Origin: Galeopsis tetrahit
Lineage: Eukaryota; Streptophyta; Magnoliopsida; Lamiales; Lamiaceae
NCBI GenBank assembly: GCA_963675135.1
Contig: OY776129.1
Location: forward strand, 62,373,028 to 62,437,027
Direction: 5' to 3'
Length of the DNA: 64,000 bases
Shown: positions 1 through 10,293 of the stretch, one piece after another
Numbering within the stretch: the first letter of the stretch is position 1
Layout of the letters: every line of letters starts with the position of its first letter
Made by a program: the position numbers and the translations under genes
The notes under the pieces: model-generated
Told to the model about the DNA's origin: nothing
What the model saw: the letters and a program-made list of their open reading frames with translations, nothing else
Databases searched by the model: none

Positions 1-332
1 CTTTGGGATTTTGATTTAGGATTTCAAAATCCCACCCTATAAATACCTATAAACCCTATAAAAGTCAACCCTATAAATACCTACAAACCACCTATAAAAC
101 CTATAATCATATACTATAAAGTTAAATCCTACCCTACATAAATCACAAAACAAACACAAAACACAAAAAGCATTAGGATTTTGAAATCCACTAGATTTTG
201 AAATCCGGATTTCAAAATCCTCAAAATTCCAAAACAAACATGCCCAAAAGAAACACTCATATTACTATTCATCGGGATTTCAAAAACCAGAATTTCAAAA
301 ATCCGGTTTTTAAAACCACTCAAAGCCCCCTA
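1..332. repeat. Probable MITE right part with foldback ends
   Basis: AT-rich DNA with short direct repeats of CCTATAAA around 35-115, followed by alternating direct and inverted copies of a GGATTTTGAAATCC-like unit at about 175-310. The run ends with ACTCAAAGCCCCCT near 332, which looks like a transposon terminus of the GGGGGCTTTG type. The other end lies outside the window, so family and target duplication cannot be judged. Short open frames here are low complexity and not credible genes. Confidence 0.35.
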
Positions 333-339
333 AGTATCC

Positions 340-957
340 CTATTGCAAAAATCGGCTTAGACGGACACCACCTCGGCGTTTAGGCGCTAGGCGACCCCTG
401 ACCGACCCAGTTTTGACCCTTTAGGCACTTTTGGTGAAAAATCGGTCTAAACGGCTGCATAGGCGCCCATATTTCATTTTTTCAAGGAAAAAATTATCTA
501 AGTTATATTCATGGCTTTGCAATTATGTACGATGTTTTTTTTTTTTGCCAAATTCTATCGATTAATGAGTGAAATTGTTTTTATATACTCCCTTCGTCCC
601 ACAAAAATAGCTACATTTGACTTTACACACAAATTAAGAAAAATCAATAAATTTGATCAAGTTTAACTAATATATCTATTTTATCCTTGATATTTCATAA
701 ATTTTGTGTACATTCCAAAGCAGTCTTAAAAGTAATTATGTGGTGGGTTTAATTCAGGGTGAAATTGACAATAAAACATTTAATACTTAAGTTAAAGAGG
801 AAATGTTGCTATAATTTGGGACATTCAAAAAAGGAAAATGTAGTTATCTTTGTGTGACAGAGGGAGTATAAAAAAAAACTAGGCACCTAGGCAGCTGCTT
901 AGGTACTAGGAAGTGCAAATCCGACCGATTACCGATTTTCGACTTCTACAACCTTGA
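340..957. repeat. Possible older repeat element split by a MITE
   Basis: The two flanks of the MITE at 588-866 resemble each other in inverted orientation. The left side has AAAAATCGGCTTAGACGG and GGCGTTTAGGCGCTAGGCG. The right side has CTAGGCACCTAGGCAGCTG and CCGATTACCGATTTTCGAC. This suggests an older element with AAAATCGG-type ends into which the MITE inserted. The borders are approximate and no target duplication could be fixed. Confidence 0.35.
588..866. mobile_element. Stowaway-like MITE (CTCCCTTCGTCCC ends)
   Basis: An approximately 279-base element with terminal inverted repeats: left CTCCCTTCGTCCCACA, right the complement of CTCCCTCTGTCACACA. The similarity extends inward (AAATAGCTACATTT against AAGATAACTACATTT). 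It is flanked by TA on both sides (586-587 and 867-868), the Stowaway (Tc1/mariner) target duplication. There is no coding capacity. Other CTCCCTCC-ended elements in the window lie at 9346, 38372 and 48234. Confidence 0.8.
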
Positions 958-1098
958 TAATCACCACTCTCATTTTTATTTATTTAACTCCTACATTATT
1001 TTTTATTTTTCAATACACTCGTAATAATATAATAATTCTACATTTATTAACTTTGTACTATCTTACCTTATAAATTTTTAAAATAAACATACATTTAC

Positions 1099-1368
1099 TG
1101 TTATGAATAATATTTATATTATATGAATATCCATTTATTTCCTTCATAATATCCACCATGTGCCCTTTGATATTCATAGATTGTTCATGTATTTACATTA
1201 ATAGTGGACCTTTCATTTCATCTTCTCAAGCTTGTATTGAGACTTATAAATAGGAGTGCAAATGTTGTAGTAAACACTTGAAGGTGGAATAAAATATTTC
1301 TATGTTATCTCTATATCTTGTTTACTTATTTCACATATAGAGTTATACTTTTAAGTTGTTTTATAACA
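1099..1368 (+). repeat. LTR of a decayed Copia element
   Basis: A 270-base block that begins TGTTATGAATAAT and ends TTTTATAACA, so it has the TG...CA borders of an LTR. It contains a TATA-like ACTTATAAATAGGAG at about 1240. It is followed directly by CGTTATCAGCACGA, a sequence I associate with the primer-binding region of this Copia type. Gag remains start about 200 bases downstream, in the right place for a 5' LTR. I found no matching 3' LTR in the window. Confidence 0.6.
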
Positions 1369-1569
1369 CGTTATCAGCACGAAGCTCGTAAAATATTTCT
1401 ACCGGCGAAATTCAGATAATGATACATTCCAGGTATTGTACAGAGGTATGTATTGAAATGTTTAGAATATATTATCTTACAATATTTATTTGTCATCTCT
1501 TATTTCATTACTATTTTGATGATTATGTTATTTTACAATTAATCAATATCTTGTTTATTTGATAGTTTT

Positions 1570-2640
1570 CAACATGTCAAACTTGACAAAATTTAAATTT
1601 GTGGCTCTTGATATTATTGAAAAAAAAAATTATAATGAATTCTTGATGTTGAAATTCATTTGGATGCCATGGGTCTTGGGGATTCCATAAAAGTGGAAAA
1701 TCAAGCATATAATAAAAAATATGACCAAAGGCCCGAAGCCATGATTTTCCTTTGCCACTATCTTGATGAAGGATTGAAAGTTGAATACCTTACGGTGAAA
1801 GATCCACTTTAATTGTGGATAAATCTTAAAAAAATATATGATTATAAATCCGTGGGTGAGTACAATTCAATTATGTTCATAATCACTTCTCAATTGAAAT
1901 TATGTGGAGAAAATATTAGAGATGATGGTATGCTTGAAAAGTCATTCTCCACATTTCATGATTCTAATGTGATATATTTTGCAACAACAATATCGTGGGA
2001 AGAGTTTTACTAAATATTCCGAACTAATTTCATATCTCTTGGTGGCTGATAAAATTAATGATTTTTTATGAAAAATCAGGACTCGGACGAGGACGTGGTT
2101 TTGACCGAGACATATTACAAAATGATTATAATACTCATCTGAATTATAAAGGTCTACAAAAGGGAAAGTAAATTTTTGAACATTAAAGAAAAAGAGAAAA
2201 TAGTTGAAACAAATTATGTGAATAGTGAATTCGATAATGAAATGATTGACATAACACAATTTGATGTTGTTGATGATCTTACCCACTCTAAAGGTGGTAA
2301 TTTGAGTTATAATACTCAATCACAATTTTCTTCGATAATCTATTATTAATGTTTGTTTTCTTATATTATGCAATATCTTAATATTTCTCTTCTATCTTAA
2401 TATTTCTCTTCTTTATAATATAAATGGCTATTACATTTTCATAAAATAAAAATTAATTAGATTGTAAATATATTACTTTTATATATTTTTTTAATAAAAG
2501 AAATGAAAAATGGTATGACAACATCAACATTTAAGGAAGAATATGAAGATCTATGTCTCGTGGATAGTGTTACTGCGCACACTATATTCAACAAGACTTA
2601 TTTTTCACCAAAGATTCTAAATCTCTAGATTTTAAAATCA
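1570..2640 (+). pseudogene. Decayed Copia gag and protease start
   Basis: Translation in broken frames gives the Copia gag pattern. It starts with MSNLTKFKFVALDI at about 1576, then HLDEGLKVEYLTVKDP, SVGEYNSIMFIITSQLKLC and KYSELISYLLVADK. At about 2545 it continues into EDLCLVDSVTAHTIF, which matches the protease entry CLVDS-x-TTHT of this lineage. Several frameshifts and in-frame stops interrupt it. Integrase, reverse transcriptase and RNase H are absent, so this is an old truncated copy belonging with the LTR at 1099-1368. It differs from the element at 53335-59287. Confidence 0.75.
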
Positions 2641-2741
2641 TTACTTACTAGTTCTACGCATACCTAAATCTCAAAAGAAACACACATGTAACCATAATGA
2701 CTGAATAGTTGAGAGATAATTTTGTAAAGTGTTTATATACA

Positions 2742-2999
2742 TGTTATCTCCATCTATAAATTTTTCATTTTTTCATTAGTATTTTGTCCGTTTATAAATT
2801 TTTCATTTTTTTTTTTACAAATACATTATAAAAGTTATGTCCCCACACTTTACTCTTATTTACATATACTATCACTAATTTTAATCTTTATATTTTACTT
2901 TTTTTTCTCTCTCTCACAATGACATCACTCTATATCTATTTTTTAATTATTTATTTTAATTTTTTCACTACGAAAAACTTTTGGACGGACGAAGAGAAT
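2742..2999. repeat. Possible degraded MITE, AT-rich
   Basis: The ends are roughly inverted: TATTTTGTCCGTTTATAAATT on the left side, and CTCTTCGTCCGTCCAAAAGT when the right end (about 2965-2999) is read on the other strand. The interior is T-rich with CTCTCTCTC tracts. It looks like a decayed relative of the CTCCCTCCGTCC MITEs, but the borders are unclear. No gene is seen between 2640 and 3140. Confidence 0.3.
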
Positions 3000-3148
3000 A
3001 TTAAAAAATATATAAATAAATTGAGAGTATAGTAAATTTTCAAAATAATGCCATTAAGGATAAATATGTATGTATTATAAAGGTGGATATTATAAAACTG
3101 TTTTTATTTTGAAATGTCCAAACTTTGGTAAAACGAACCAAAAAGTAA

Positions 3149-4456
3149 GGGTGCGGCTAAAGGCGCACACAGATCCTATGAGGACACCCACGCGATGAGG
3201 ACACACACAAAATCGATGAGGACACCCACGTGAAAATCCCAAAATTACCCTCCCTCAATTAAAACCCTAACTCATTCATTCTCACCTCTTCTAAAATTCA
3301 AAAATTCAGACACCCACCTCCATTTTTACACCTCCATTTCTCTCCACATCGGCGGCGCTGCAGCGCCGCCTACCTACCACTCCACCGTCGCGGCGGCCCA
3401 CGTCGACAATGCCGCCCGTTCCAGGTAGGCCCACGCCCGCACTCTCCCTCCCTTCGCGGCCGTTAGCGGCCGCAACCCCTACCTCTCCCCTTCACGGCCG
3501 TTCGCGGCTGCCTCCTCTCGTCGTCGTCCCCGTCTACCCACCCAACACGCGCGACAACGCCGCCCTCTCTCCCAACGTCGCCGCGGCGCAGCTCCGCCTC
3601 CTATTCCCACGCGGCGACAGCGCCGCCCTCACTCCCTACGTCGCCGCCTCTTCCCACGCGGCGACAGCGCCACCCTCACTCCCTGCGTAACCGCCTCTTC
3701 TCCTCCCTTGTCTGCCGCGGCCGCCGTCTCTTCTCCTCCGTTGTCTACCGCGGCCGTCGTCGCCCTCCTCCCAGAGACGCGGCCGCTCGCACCCCTCCTC
3801 CCTCCGCCACCGCCGCCCGTTCCAGGTAGGATTTTTTTAATTTTTTTGGAATTTTAGAAAAATTAGGGTTTTTAGAAGTTCGTGATTTATTTTCGAACCT
3901 ATTGAGTTTGTTTTGGAAATATTTTCGAACAATCTGTGTTTGTTTTGGAAAATATTTCGAACATTATGTTCGATCTTTTTTACGGACAAATTTAGGTTGT
4001 TTTGAATTTTTTTTCGAACAATCTGTGTTTGTTTTGGAAATTTTTTCGAACAATCTTTGTTTGTGTTGGAAAAAAATTCGAATATCGATCGAGGAATGGT
4101 CAAGAGAACCAAAGTGTTGTTTTAGCTAGAGTGTTTGCTGTATTTCTGTAATCTGTACTGCTATTTCTGTAATCTGTACTGCTGTTTTCCTTGAGGCATC
4201 TCTAATGCCTCTAATATATTTCACTTTGCTGTTTCAAAAAATTGAGCCTTCATTTTTGTTGTTTTGGTGGTGATGGTAGAATAATTCCCGTGTGAAATGA
4301 TGAATTGGGTGAAATGAAATGGGTGGGTATACTCATCCGTCCTTCTTTTAAAAAAATGTGTAGGAGGGGTACAAAAGACATTTTGCATGCCCCCATTGAA
4401 AAAAAAAGTTTATATGGGTGTACTCATAGGATCCTTGGGTGCCTTTAGCCGCGCCC
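3149..4456. mobile_element. Non-autonomous TIR transposon with gene-like cargo
   Basis: A 1308-base element with imperfect 41-base terminal inverted repeats (about six mismatches). The left end is GGGTGCGGCTAAAGGC... and the complement of the right end is GGGCGCGGCTAAAGGC.... It is flanked by a perfect 8-base duplication AAAAGTAA at 3141-3148 and 4457-4464. The inside is not transposase. It holds an AAACCCTAA-bearing leader (about 3266), then a GC-rich block (about 3340-3830) with a 93-residue Pro/Ala-rich open frame at 3409-3690, and two copies of CCGCCCGTTCCAGGTAGG (about 3412 and 3810), each resembling a splice donor. An intron-like AT-rich tail follows. This is the structure of a Pack-type element carrying a host gene 5' end. 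The 8-base duplication suits hAT or an atypical Mutator-like element. Confidence 0.75.
3895..4090. repeat. Imperfect tandem repeats, about 33-70 bases
   Basis: At least four degenerate copies of a unit like TCGAACAATCTGTGTTTG followed by TTTTGGAAATATTT lie head to tail inside the transposon at 3149-4456. Open frames on both strands here are by-products of the repeat. A second short duplication, TTTCTGTAATCTGTACTGCT, sits at about 4142-4182. Confidence 0.6.
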
Positions 4457-4501
4457 AAAAGTAAAGCATGGTAATTTTGTGAGGTTTGAGACTATTTTTT
4501 T

Positions 4502-5628
4502 GGGTTGGGGTATATACCCCTCCAACTTTGTTTAATACACAACTTTGTTTAATACACGCCCCCGATACACGAACTCCCCCCAAAATACACATATGATAGA
4601 TGCACTCCCCTCAAATTACCTATTATACCCTTTTCTCTTAAAATTTTGTAGATAATTACACACCCCTCCTTTCTTCCTCATTTAAACCCTAAATCATTTC
4701 TTCTTCCCCACATCTTTCCAGCCGTCGCCGTCGCCGCCGCCCTGCGCTCCTCCCTTTCTTTCTCCCCTCTTCTTTTCTTCTTTGTTTTTTTTTAATTTCC
4801 GATCGGCAAGTCCTCCACACGGGGAGGGCTATGGAGGTCAACCACACGGCGCCGCGTCGTGGACACCCGCCGCTCTGCGCGCTAATCCCTATCTTTCTCC
4901 CCCCCTTCTTCTTCTTCTTTGTTTTTTTTTTTTTTTTTTTTAAATTTCTGTTCGTTATGCGAATTCGGCCATGGAGGTCGGCCACACATCGCCGCCGTGC
5001 CGCGGCCACCCCAGCCGCGATTCTCCACCTCCGTCTCATCCCGACGCCGCCGCCTCACCCCCTCTCCCTCCTTCCCCGTTTTCTTCACGCACAGGTAAGG
5101 TACTTCATATATTTATTTATTTTTCCTTTTTTTTTAAATTTTCGATAAAAAATGATCGACCATAAATACTTTCATCGACATTAAAGGGTCGATGAGAGTG
5201 TTTATAATCAACCCTCTATTGTCGAAAATTTTAATTTTTTATTTTTTAAATTCTTTCGACATGTCAATGTCGACGGGGAGGTGTTTGATCGACAAACCAG
5301 TGTCGACGAGGAGGTGTTTGATCGACAAATCAGTGTTGACGAGGGTGTTTTTGTTTGACACTGGTTTGTCGACCATAATTTTTTTTTTTAAATTTCTAAG
5401 TTTTGATTTTTAATTTCTAAATTTGTTTGGTGGCGGCGACGGCGTGACGGTGACGGCGGCGACGGCTATCTAATTCTAGGGTTAGGGTTAGGGTTAGAGC
5501 TGGGTTTAAATTGTTGGGGGAGTGTATATATCTTAACATTTTAGTAAGAGTGAAAAAATGGTATTTTACATGAATATTTAATTAATAAAATTAAAGGGGG
5601 AAAACTGGAGGGGTATATACCCCAACCC
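4502..5628. mobile_element. Second non-autonomous TIR transposon with gene-like cargo
   Basis: An 1127-base element with perfect 23-base terminal inverted repeats that begin GGGTTGGGGTATATACCCC; each end contains the palindrome GGGGTATATACCCC. Flanks of TATTTTTTT (4493-4501 and 5629-5637) fit a 9-base duplication of the Mutator type, although the T-run makes this less certain. The cargo is again GC-rich and gene-5'-end-like: an AAACCCTAA leader at about 4685, a roughly 130-base partial duplication (two copies of ATGGAGGTC..CCACAC at 4831 and 4971), a donor-like CACAGGTAAGG at 5090, then AT-rich sequence. No transposase is present. It lies only 45 bases from the element at 3149-4456. Confidence 0.7.
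5269..5352. repeat. Short tandem repeat with GTCGAC core
   Basis: Two and a half copies of a roughly 36-base unit containing GTCGACGAGGAGGTGTTTGA and TCGACAAACCAGT lie inside the transposon at 4502-5628. A short run of three GGGTTA units follows at about 5476-5496. That run is too short, and not the TTTAGGG plant unit, to count as telomeric. Confidence 0.55.
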
Positions 5629-5737
5629 TATTTTTTTTTTTTTCATTTTTGGAAAATTTTAGCGGAACATGAATGAAGTGCAAGGGAGAGTTGAGCTACA
5701 ACGTGATTTGGGCTTTATGGACCTAACTTATATGACA

Positions 5738-5851
5738 GGCCCATTAGGTTGGCAGTGATGGGCTTTATACACACAGCTTTGAGCACTCATCGTGTGATGA
5801 GTATACAACCCCGTGAAAAATCAAAACTACCCTTCTTCTTATAAACCCTAA
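5738..5851 (+). promoter_or_regulatory. NRPB7 promoter motifs: GGCCCA and telo-box
   Basis: Upstream of NRPB7 there is GGCCCATTAGG at 5738 with GGGCTTTAT on either side (about 5709 and 5760), and an AAACCCTAA telo-box at about 5843. The pairing of GGCCCA/site II motifs with a telo-box near the transcription start is typical of plant housekeeping promoters. Placing the start between 5800 and 5870 is my inference from the GC-rich leader that follows. Confidence 0.5.
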
Positions 5852-6680
5852 ATTTTCCTATTGGCCTCCCTCTGACTCTGACCATCCAAAGAAGAAGAAG
5901 AGGGCCAACGCCGTCGTTTCGCAGGTCAAGAGCCGCCTCTCCCCAGCCCCGTTCTCCGCGCCGCGCTGCCTCCCCCGTCACGCCGCTCGTTCGCGCCTCT
6001 CCTCCCTTCCAGGTAAGAAAATACGCTTATTAATCCCTATATACAACACAAGAGACCATCTCGATTCTCGACGCCGTCCATCATCTCCCTCGCATAGACG
6101 TCAACGCTTATCATCTCCCTCACACAGAGTTCAACTATTTGGGGTTCTTCAACTGGTGTTTTTTTTCTCCGTCGTGATTCCGATTTGAAGTGAGAAGAAT
6201 TTGAATTTCGAATTCTTTGAATGTTCTTTGATTTTCAATTTCTCTCTTTTGCTTGAGGTATTATCTTACTGTTCTTTATAATTAATATTCATTTCCTTGC
6301 TTTCTTCTAGTATATTTTTCTGGAATGTGAGGATAGATTTGTAAAAGAAACTTGTATTTGTTTATTAATATCTTCATAATCAATTATGGAGAATCAAAAG
6401 CTAGCATTTTGTAGAGTTTGCAAACCCTCAATAAGTGATACTACTTCTCAAAATAGAAGTGATTCATTGGATTTGCAAACACATCCTTAGTTCATGATAA
6501 GTGCTTTTGATTTCTTCTTATTCTTTGTTTTTAGTTACTGCATTAGTTTCATTGATTCTCGATTTATGCGCTGGAAGTGTTAAAGTGTTAGCAATCACTG
6601 ATTTAGGCTTAATTTTTGTTTTGAGGAAGTTAATCAAGAAAACAATTTAGCAGTGGAGCCTGAAATTATCAAAAAAGGAA

Positions 6681-8993
6681 ATGTTTTTTCACATAGTATT
6701 AGAGAGGAATATGCAGCTACACCCTCGTCACTTCGGCCGTGATCTCCGGGATAAGCTCGTTGCCAAGCTCATGAAAGATGTCGAGGGCACTTGCAGGTTA
6801 TTGATTTATTATAAACCCCTATGATTTTACCCAACCCCTCTGTCTCTCTATTAGTGATGCTACAGTTATTTGAGTATTCGTTAGAAAAGATAGGGATATG
6901 AGATGTTTATTCATGTTTTATGATTGTGGCTAATGTTTATTTTGTGACAGTGGTCGCCATGGGTTCATTGTGGCGATAACTGGCATTGAAAGTGTTGGGA
7001 AAGGGTTAATTCGTGATGGGACCGGGTTTGTTACCTTTCCGGTGAAGTATCAGTGTGTTGTGTTTCGACCCTTTAAGGGAGAGATTCTAGAAGCTGTTGT
7101 AACGATGGTTAACAAGGTTGGACTTTTGTTCTTGTTCTATTTTGATTGTATCCCTGTTTTCATATCTTTTTGTGATTTTTGCAATGTTTTAAAATTGTTG
7201 CAGATGGGATTCTTTGCTGAAGCAGGGCCTGTCCAGATTTTCGTGTCCAATCATGTTAGTGGCTCTATTGAGGCTGATGTTGAAATTTTTATGTCATTAT
7301 TGTGTTAAGTATCATCTTTCTCTCACTTAAGATGAAACCATTGTTGCTTGACCTGGTTAATGGAGATGTAAGATTTAGATAAATGTTTTCATCCCTTTTG
7401 CAACTTAACCATTTGGTGTAGTACACTCTCTGTGCAGCCTTTTGCTTGTAAAAATGGAGGGATTTTAAGTGTATTGGTTTGACCAATATTTGTCCCATTC
7501 CCTTTTGCATAAGAATGTAAAATTGGTATGTCATATGTGGTGATAAGCTAATAAAGTTTTTCAGAACATCACAAGGTACCTATAAGCTATAGGATTTCTT
7601 TTAGAGGGAATAAACCATTCGTTCTTCAGCTATACATCATCAGTTGATGACGTCATTCATCCAAATGCAGATGGTAAAACTTTGTTGGTGTTGTGAAACC
7701 GAAATACATATACCATGTGAATGGATCTTATCTTCAATATTAACCAGATTACAAATTAAATCTTGTAATTTAGGTTTAGGGGCAGCAAAGTGTGTCTTGT
7801 TGCCCTCTCTTAGATTTTGACATCTTTTTAAGTTCATAGTCATTCTGTTTGTGATTCATTGACTTTCCTCTCTGATGTAGTTAATCTAGAAAAGATTTTG
7901 ATCTTTCTTTTTATTTTTTCCTCTCTGATGGTTGTTTACGCTCTTGAAGTTCGTCGTTTGGCTTTTGCATATATTATCTTCTATTGTGGTAAATTATTGA
8001 GCAGACCTTGCCAAATTGGCTATCTGATCATCGGGAAGTCTGATTCAGAAGGCATCTTCTTTCTCATATTTCCTATTTTTCATTTGCAGTTGATACCAGA
8101 CGATATGGAGTTCCAATCTGGAGATATTCCTAACTATACAACTTCAGATGGATCTGTATGTACCCATCACCACTTGCATCCTCTTCTGTTATGAAAGCAT
8201 GTTAGGAAGGCACACTAATTGTTTCACTAAATCATTGACAGGTCAAAATTCAGAAAGACAGTGAAGTTAGGCTGAAGATAATTGGGACTCGAGTTGATGC
8301 GACTGAAATTGTATGTCATTGTCCTCTTTCTTCATGTATTGCCTTATGTCGAGAAAATACTTTTCTTTGTTTTTTAGCCAAATTTCGGATCAAGATCCTT
8401 AAGAAAATTTGCATGTTTTTAGCACCTCAATCACAAGCTATTGTTAAACTTGTCCTGGTAGCCATTTCAGTTCACCACTTTTATGCAGTCAAATCCTAGT
8501 GATGTACTGATGTTGACTTGACAATATGAAACTGAAAAGACTAGTATAACCGTAGGCACATATATTCTTTCTTCAAGGTATTCTAACTTGCTAACAGTGA
8601 CTTACTAAAACGTAGTAGTTCATGAGAAATTGTGTATTTTGTCACAAGATATTAATTCAAGTGTTCTCTTGCAATTGTTGCTGCATGTTCATGACATCTT
8701 CAACTGTTAACTATTTAATGATTTTGAATTGCTTGCATCCTTATTTGTCTTGTCTACAACAGCATGAATAACCGTGGCTTGTAAGAATGAAATAGTGGGG
8801 TCCTGTCTTATGATTTTCAACTTAATCTGCTTAAAAGTATATAGTAGGAGTACAATTTACTTGGATATACGTCTTTACTTATTGATCCCATATCCTTCTA
8901 TCTCTCATATTTCTATCTCTCCTACAGTTTTGCATTGGCACCATAAAAGACGACTTTCTGGGTGTGATTAGTGATCCAGGTGCAACATCCTGA
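6681..8993 (+). CDS. NRPB7: RNA polymerase II subunit RPB7 (NRPB7)
   Basis: Six coding exons: 6681-6796, 6951-7116, 7204-7254, 8090-8155, 8242-8310 and 8928-8993, 534 bases for 177 residues, the usual RPB7 length. The protein starts MFFHIVLERNMQLHPRHFG, the conserved RPB7 N-terminal tip, and continues through RHGFIVAITGI and GTGFVTFPVKYQCVVFRPFK to the S1/OB-fold half (IPDDMEFQSGDIPNYTTSDG, KIQKDSEVRLKIIGTRVDA), ending DDFLGVISDPGATS. RPB7 pairs with RPB4 as the stalk of nuclear RNA polymerase II; this pairing is family knowledge. A GC-rich 5' leader exon appears to end at 6012 (CCAG then GTAAGAAA), so a 5' UTR intron of about 630 bases is likely; its acceptor is not fixed. All coding introns are GT-AG. 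Paralogues serve Pol IV and V, but the close match to canonical RPB7 favours Pol II. Confidence 0.95.
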
Positions 8994-9345
8994 TGATGTG
9001 CTTGGAGTTGGAGAGATATACAATTTGTGAGAGATACAATTTGTGAGAGAATCGGTATTGTTTCAGATTTCAAGCTTCATTAATTCATATATGTCCGTGC
9101 TAGAGAGAGGGACGTGTTCAGAATATCATTGAAAATGTTGTGAACTGTGAAGTAATCTAGTATTTGGTGGTGTATCAGAGTAAAAATTATTGATAACTGA
9201 TCTTAAATTTAACATAGTCTATGGAGATTTCTCTGATATTAAGAATGTTCATTTTTGCAGTTCAAATTTATGACATTCTCATTGGGAGTTATGATGATAG
9301 GCCAGGAACATTGATTTTGATTTATAGAGTCGTGAAATTTATTTA

Positions 9346-9623
9346 CTCCCTCCGTCCCGTGATTACTTGCACACTTTCCTTATTTGGACGTCCCAAAATT
9401 ACTTGCACATTCTTAATATAGAAATATTCCACAAAATTAATACCCTTTCAACATCATTTTATTTTCAAACTTGTTACCACCTTTTTACATACTACATTTC
9501 ACTTTACACCTCACAAAATCACCTAAAATACCCCTCTTTTATCTTACATCACCCATCACTAAATTCACTTTTCTTAAACAACGTGCCGGTCAAACTGTGC
9601 AAGTAATCCTGGAACGGAGGGCG
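9346..9623. mobile_element. Stowaway-like MITE (CTCCCTCCGTCCC ends)
   Basis: A 278-base element just downstream of the NRPB7 3' UTR. The left end CTCCCTCCGTCCCGTGATTA matches the complement of the right end (CGCCCTCCGTTCCAGGATTA) over about 30 bases, including ACTTGCACA. It is flanked by TA at 9344-9345 and 9624-9625. It has no coding capacity. Confidence 0.85.
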
Positions 9624-9625
9624 TA

Positions 9626-10293
9626 TAATTTTGGGAGTTAATAATTAATAACTGATTTTGAGCAATATAACTAACACAATTATGCATTTTGAAATATTAA
9701 AATATACTGTATGTGTGCTCTGTCAGTTCTTTTAATATTGAGCTAAAGTTTTTGTACCACGCATTTGTGAAAAATTTGCAGCAAGCCCCACAAAAAAACC
9801 CGATTATAATACCTTAATATCTATGGGCTCGAGTTTTACACTAATTTGAATCTGAAATAGATGTGAAGACAAATAAAAGGGACAGGTACATTTTTGCCCC
9901 CAAAATGTGATCAAATTTACAATTATGATCCAAAAAAAAATCTTATTTATCCAAATCCTCGATCCGTCATTTTATAAAGAAAAACTTGAGAGAACACAAT
10001 GTATTTATCCAAACTATCACTAAAAATAACCTACATAAATTGATCACTAAACCGGACGTCACACTTAAAATAAGATTTTTAATGAATTTAGCCGACTGTT
10101 AATGAAAGAAGTACAAAAAAATGACCACGTTACACTTAAAATTACAGAAATTTTCTGCCCTCACTCAGCTTTACAGTTTACAATACCCATACCATGATAT
10201 ATTATATATATATAAATGTTCTCTACAACCGAAGTTTCAAATTTTCAACAAAATGGAAGTCTAATTTAGTAACAATACTAGTAGCATCTGTCA
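9626..10293. other. Intergenic, AT-rich, between converging genes
   Basis: This is the space between the 3' ends of NRPB7 (+) and the coiled-coil gene (-). I see AT-rich sequence with no convincing gene, repeat or RNA. Confidence 0.5.

Noticed and set aside
1942..2319. 125-residue minus-strand frame
   Set aside because: It is antisense to decayed Copia gag, with a composition typical of antisense AT-rich DNA.
3409..3690. 93-residue Pro/Ala-rich frame
   Set aside because: It is a GC-rich low-complexity frame inside a TIR transposon. No protein family is visible, so it is described as cargo and not as a gene.
4689..5165. Overlapping Arg/Lys-rich and Pro-rich frames on both strands
   Set aside because: They come from GC-rich and poly-T/poly-A tracts in the second transposon and agree with no protein family.
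5476..5496. Interstitial telomere
   Set aside because: There are only three GGGTTA units, and the plant unit is TTTAGGG. It is too short to be meaningful.
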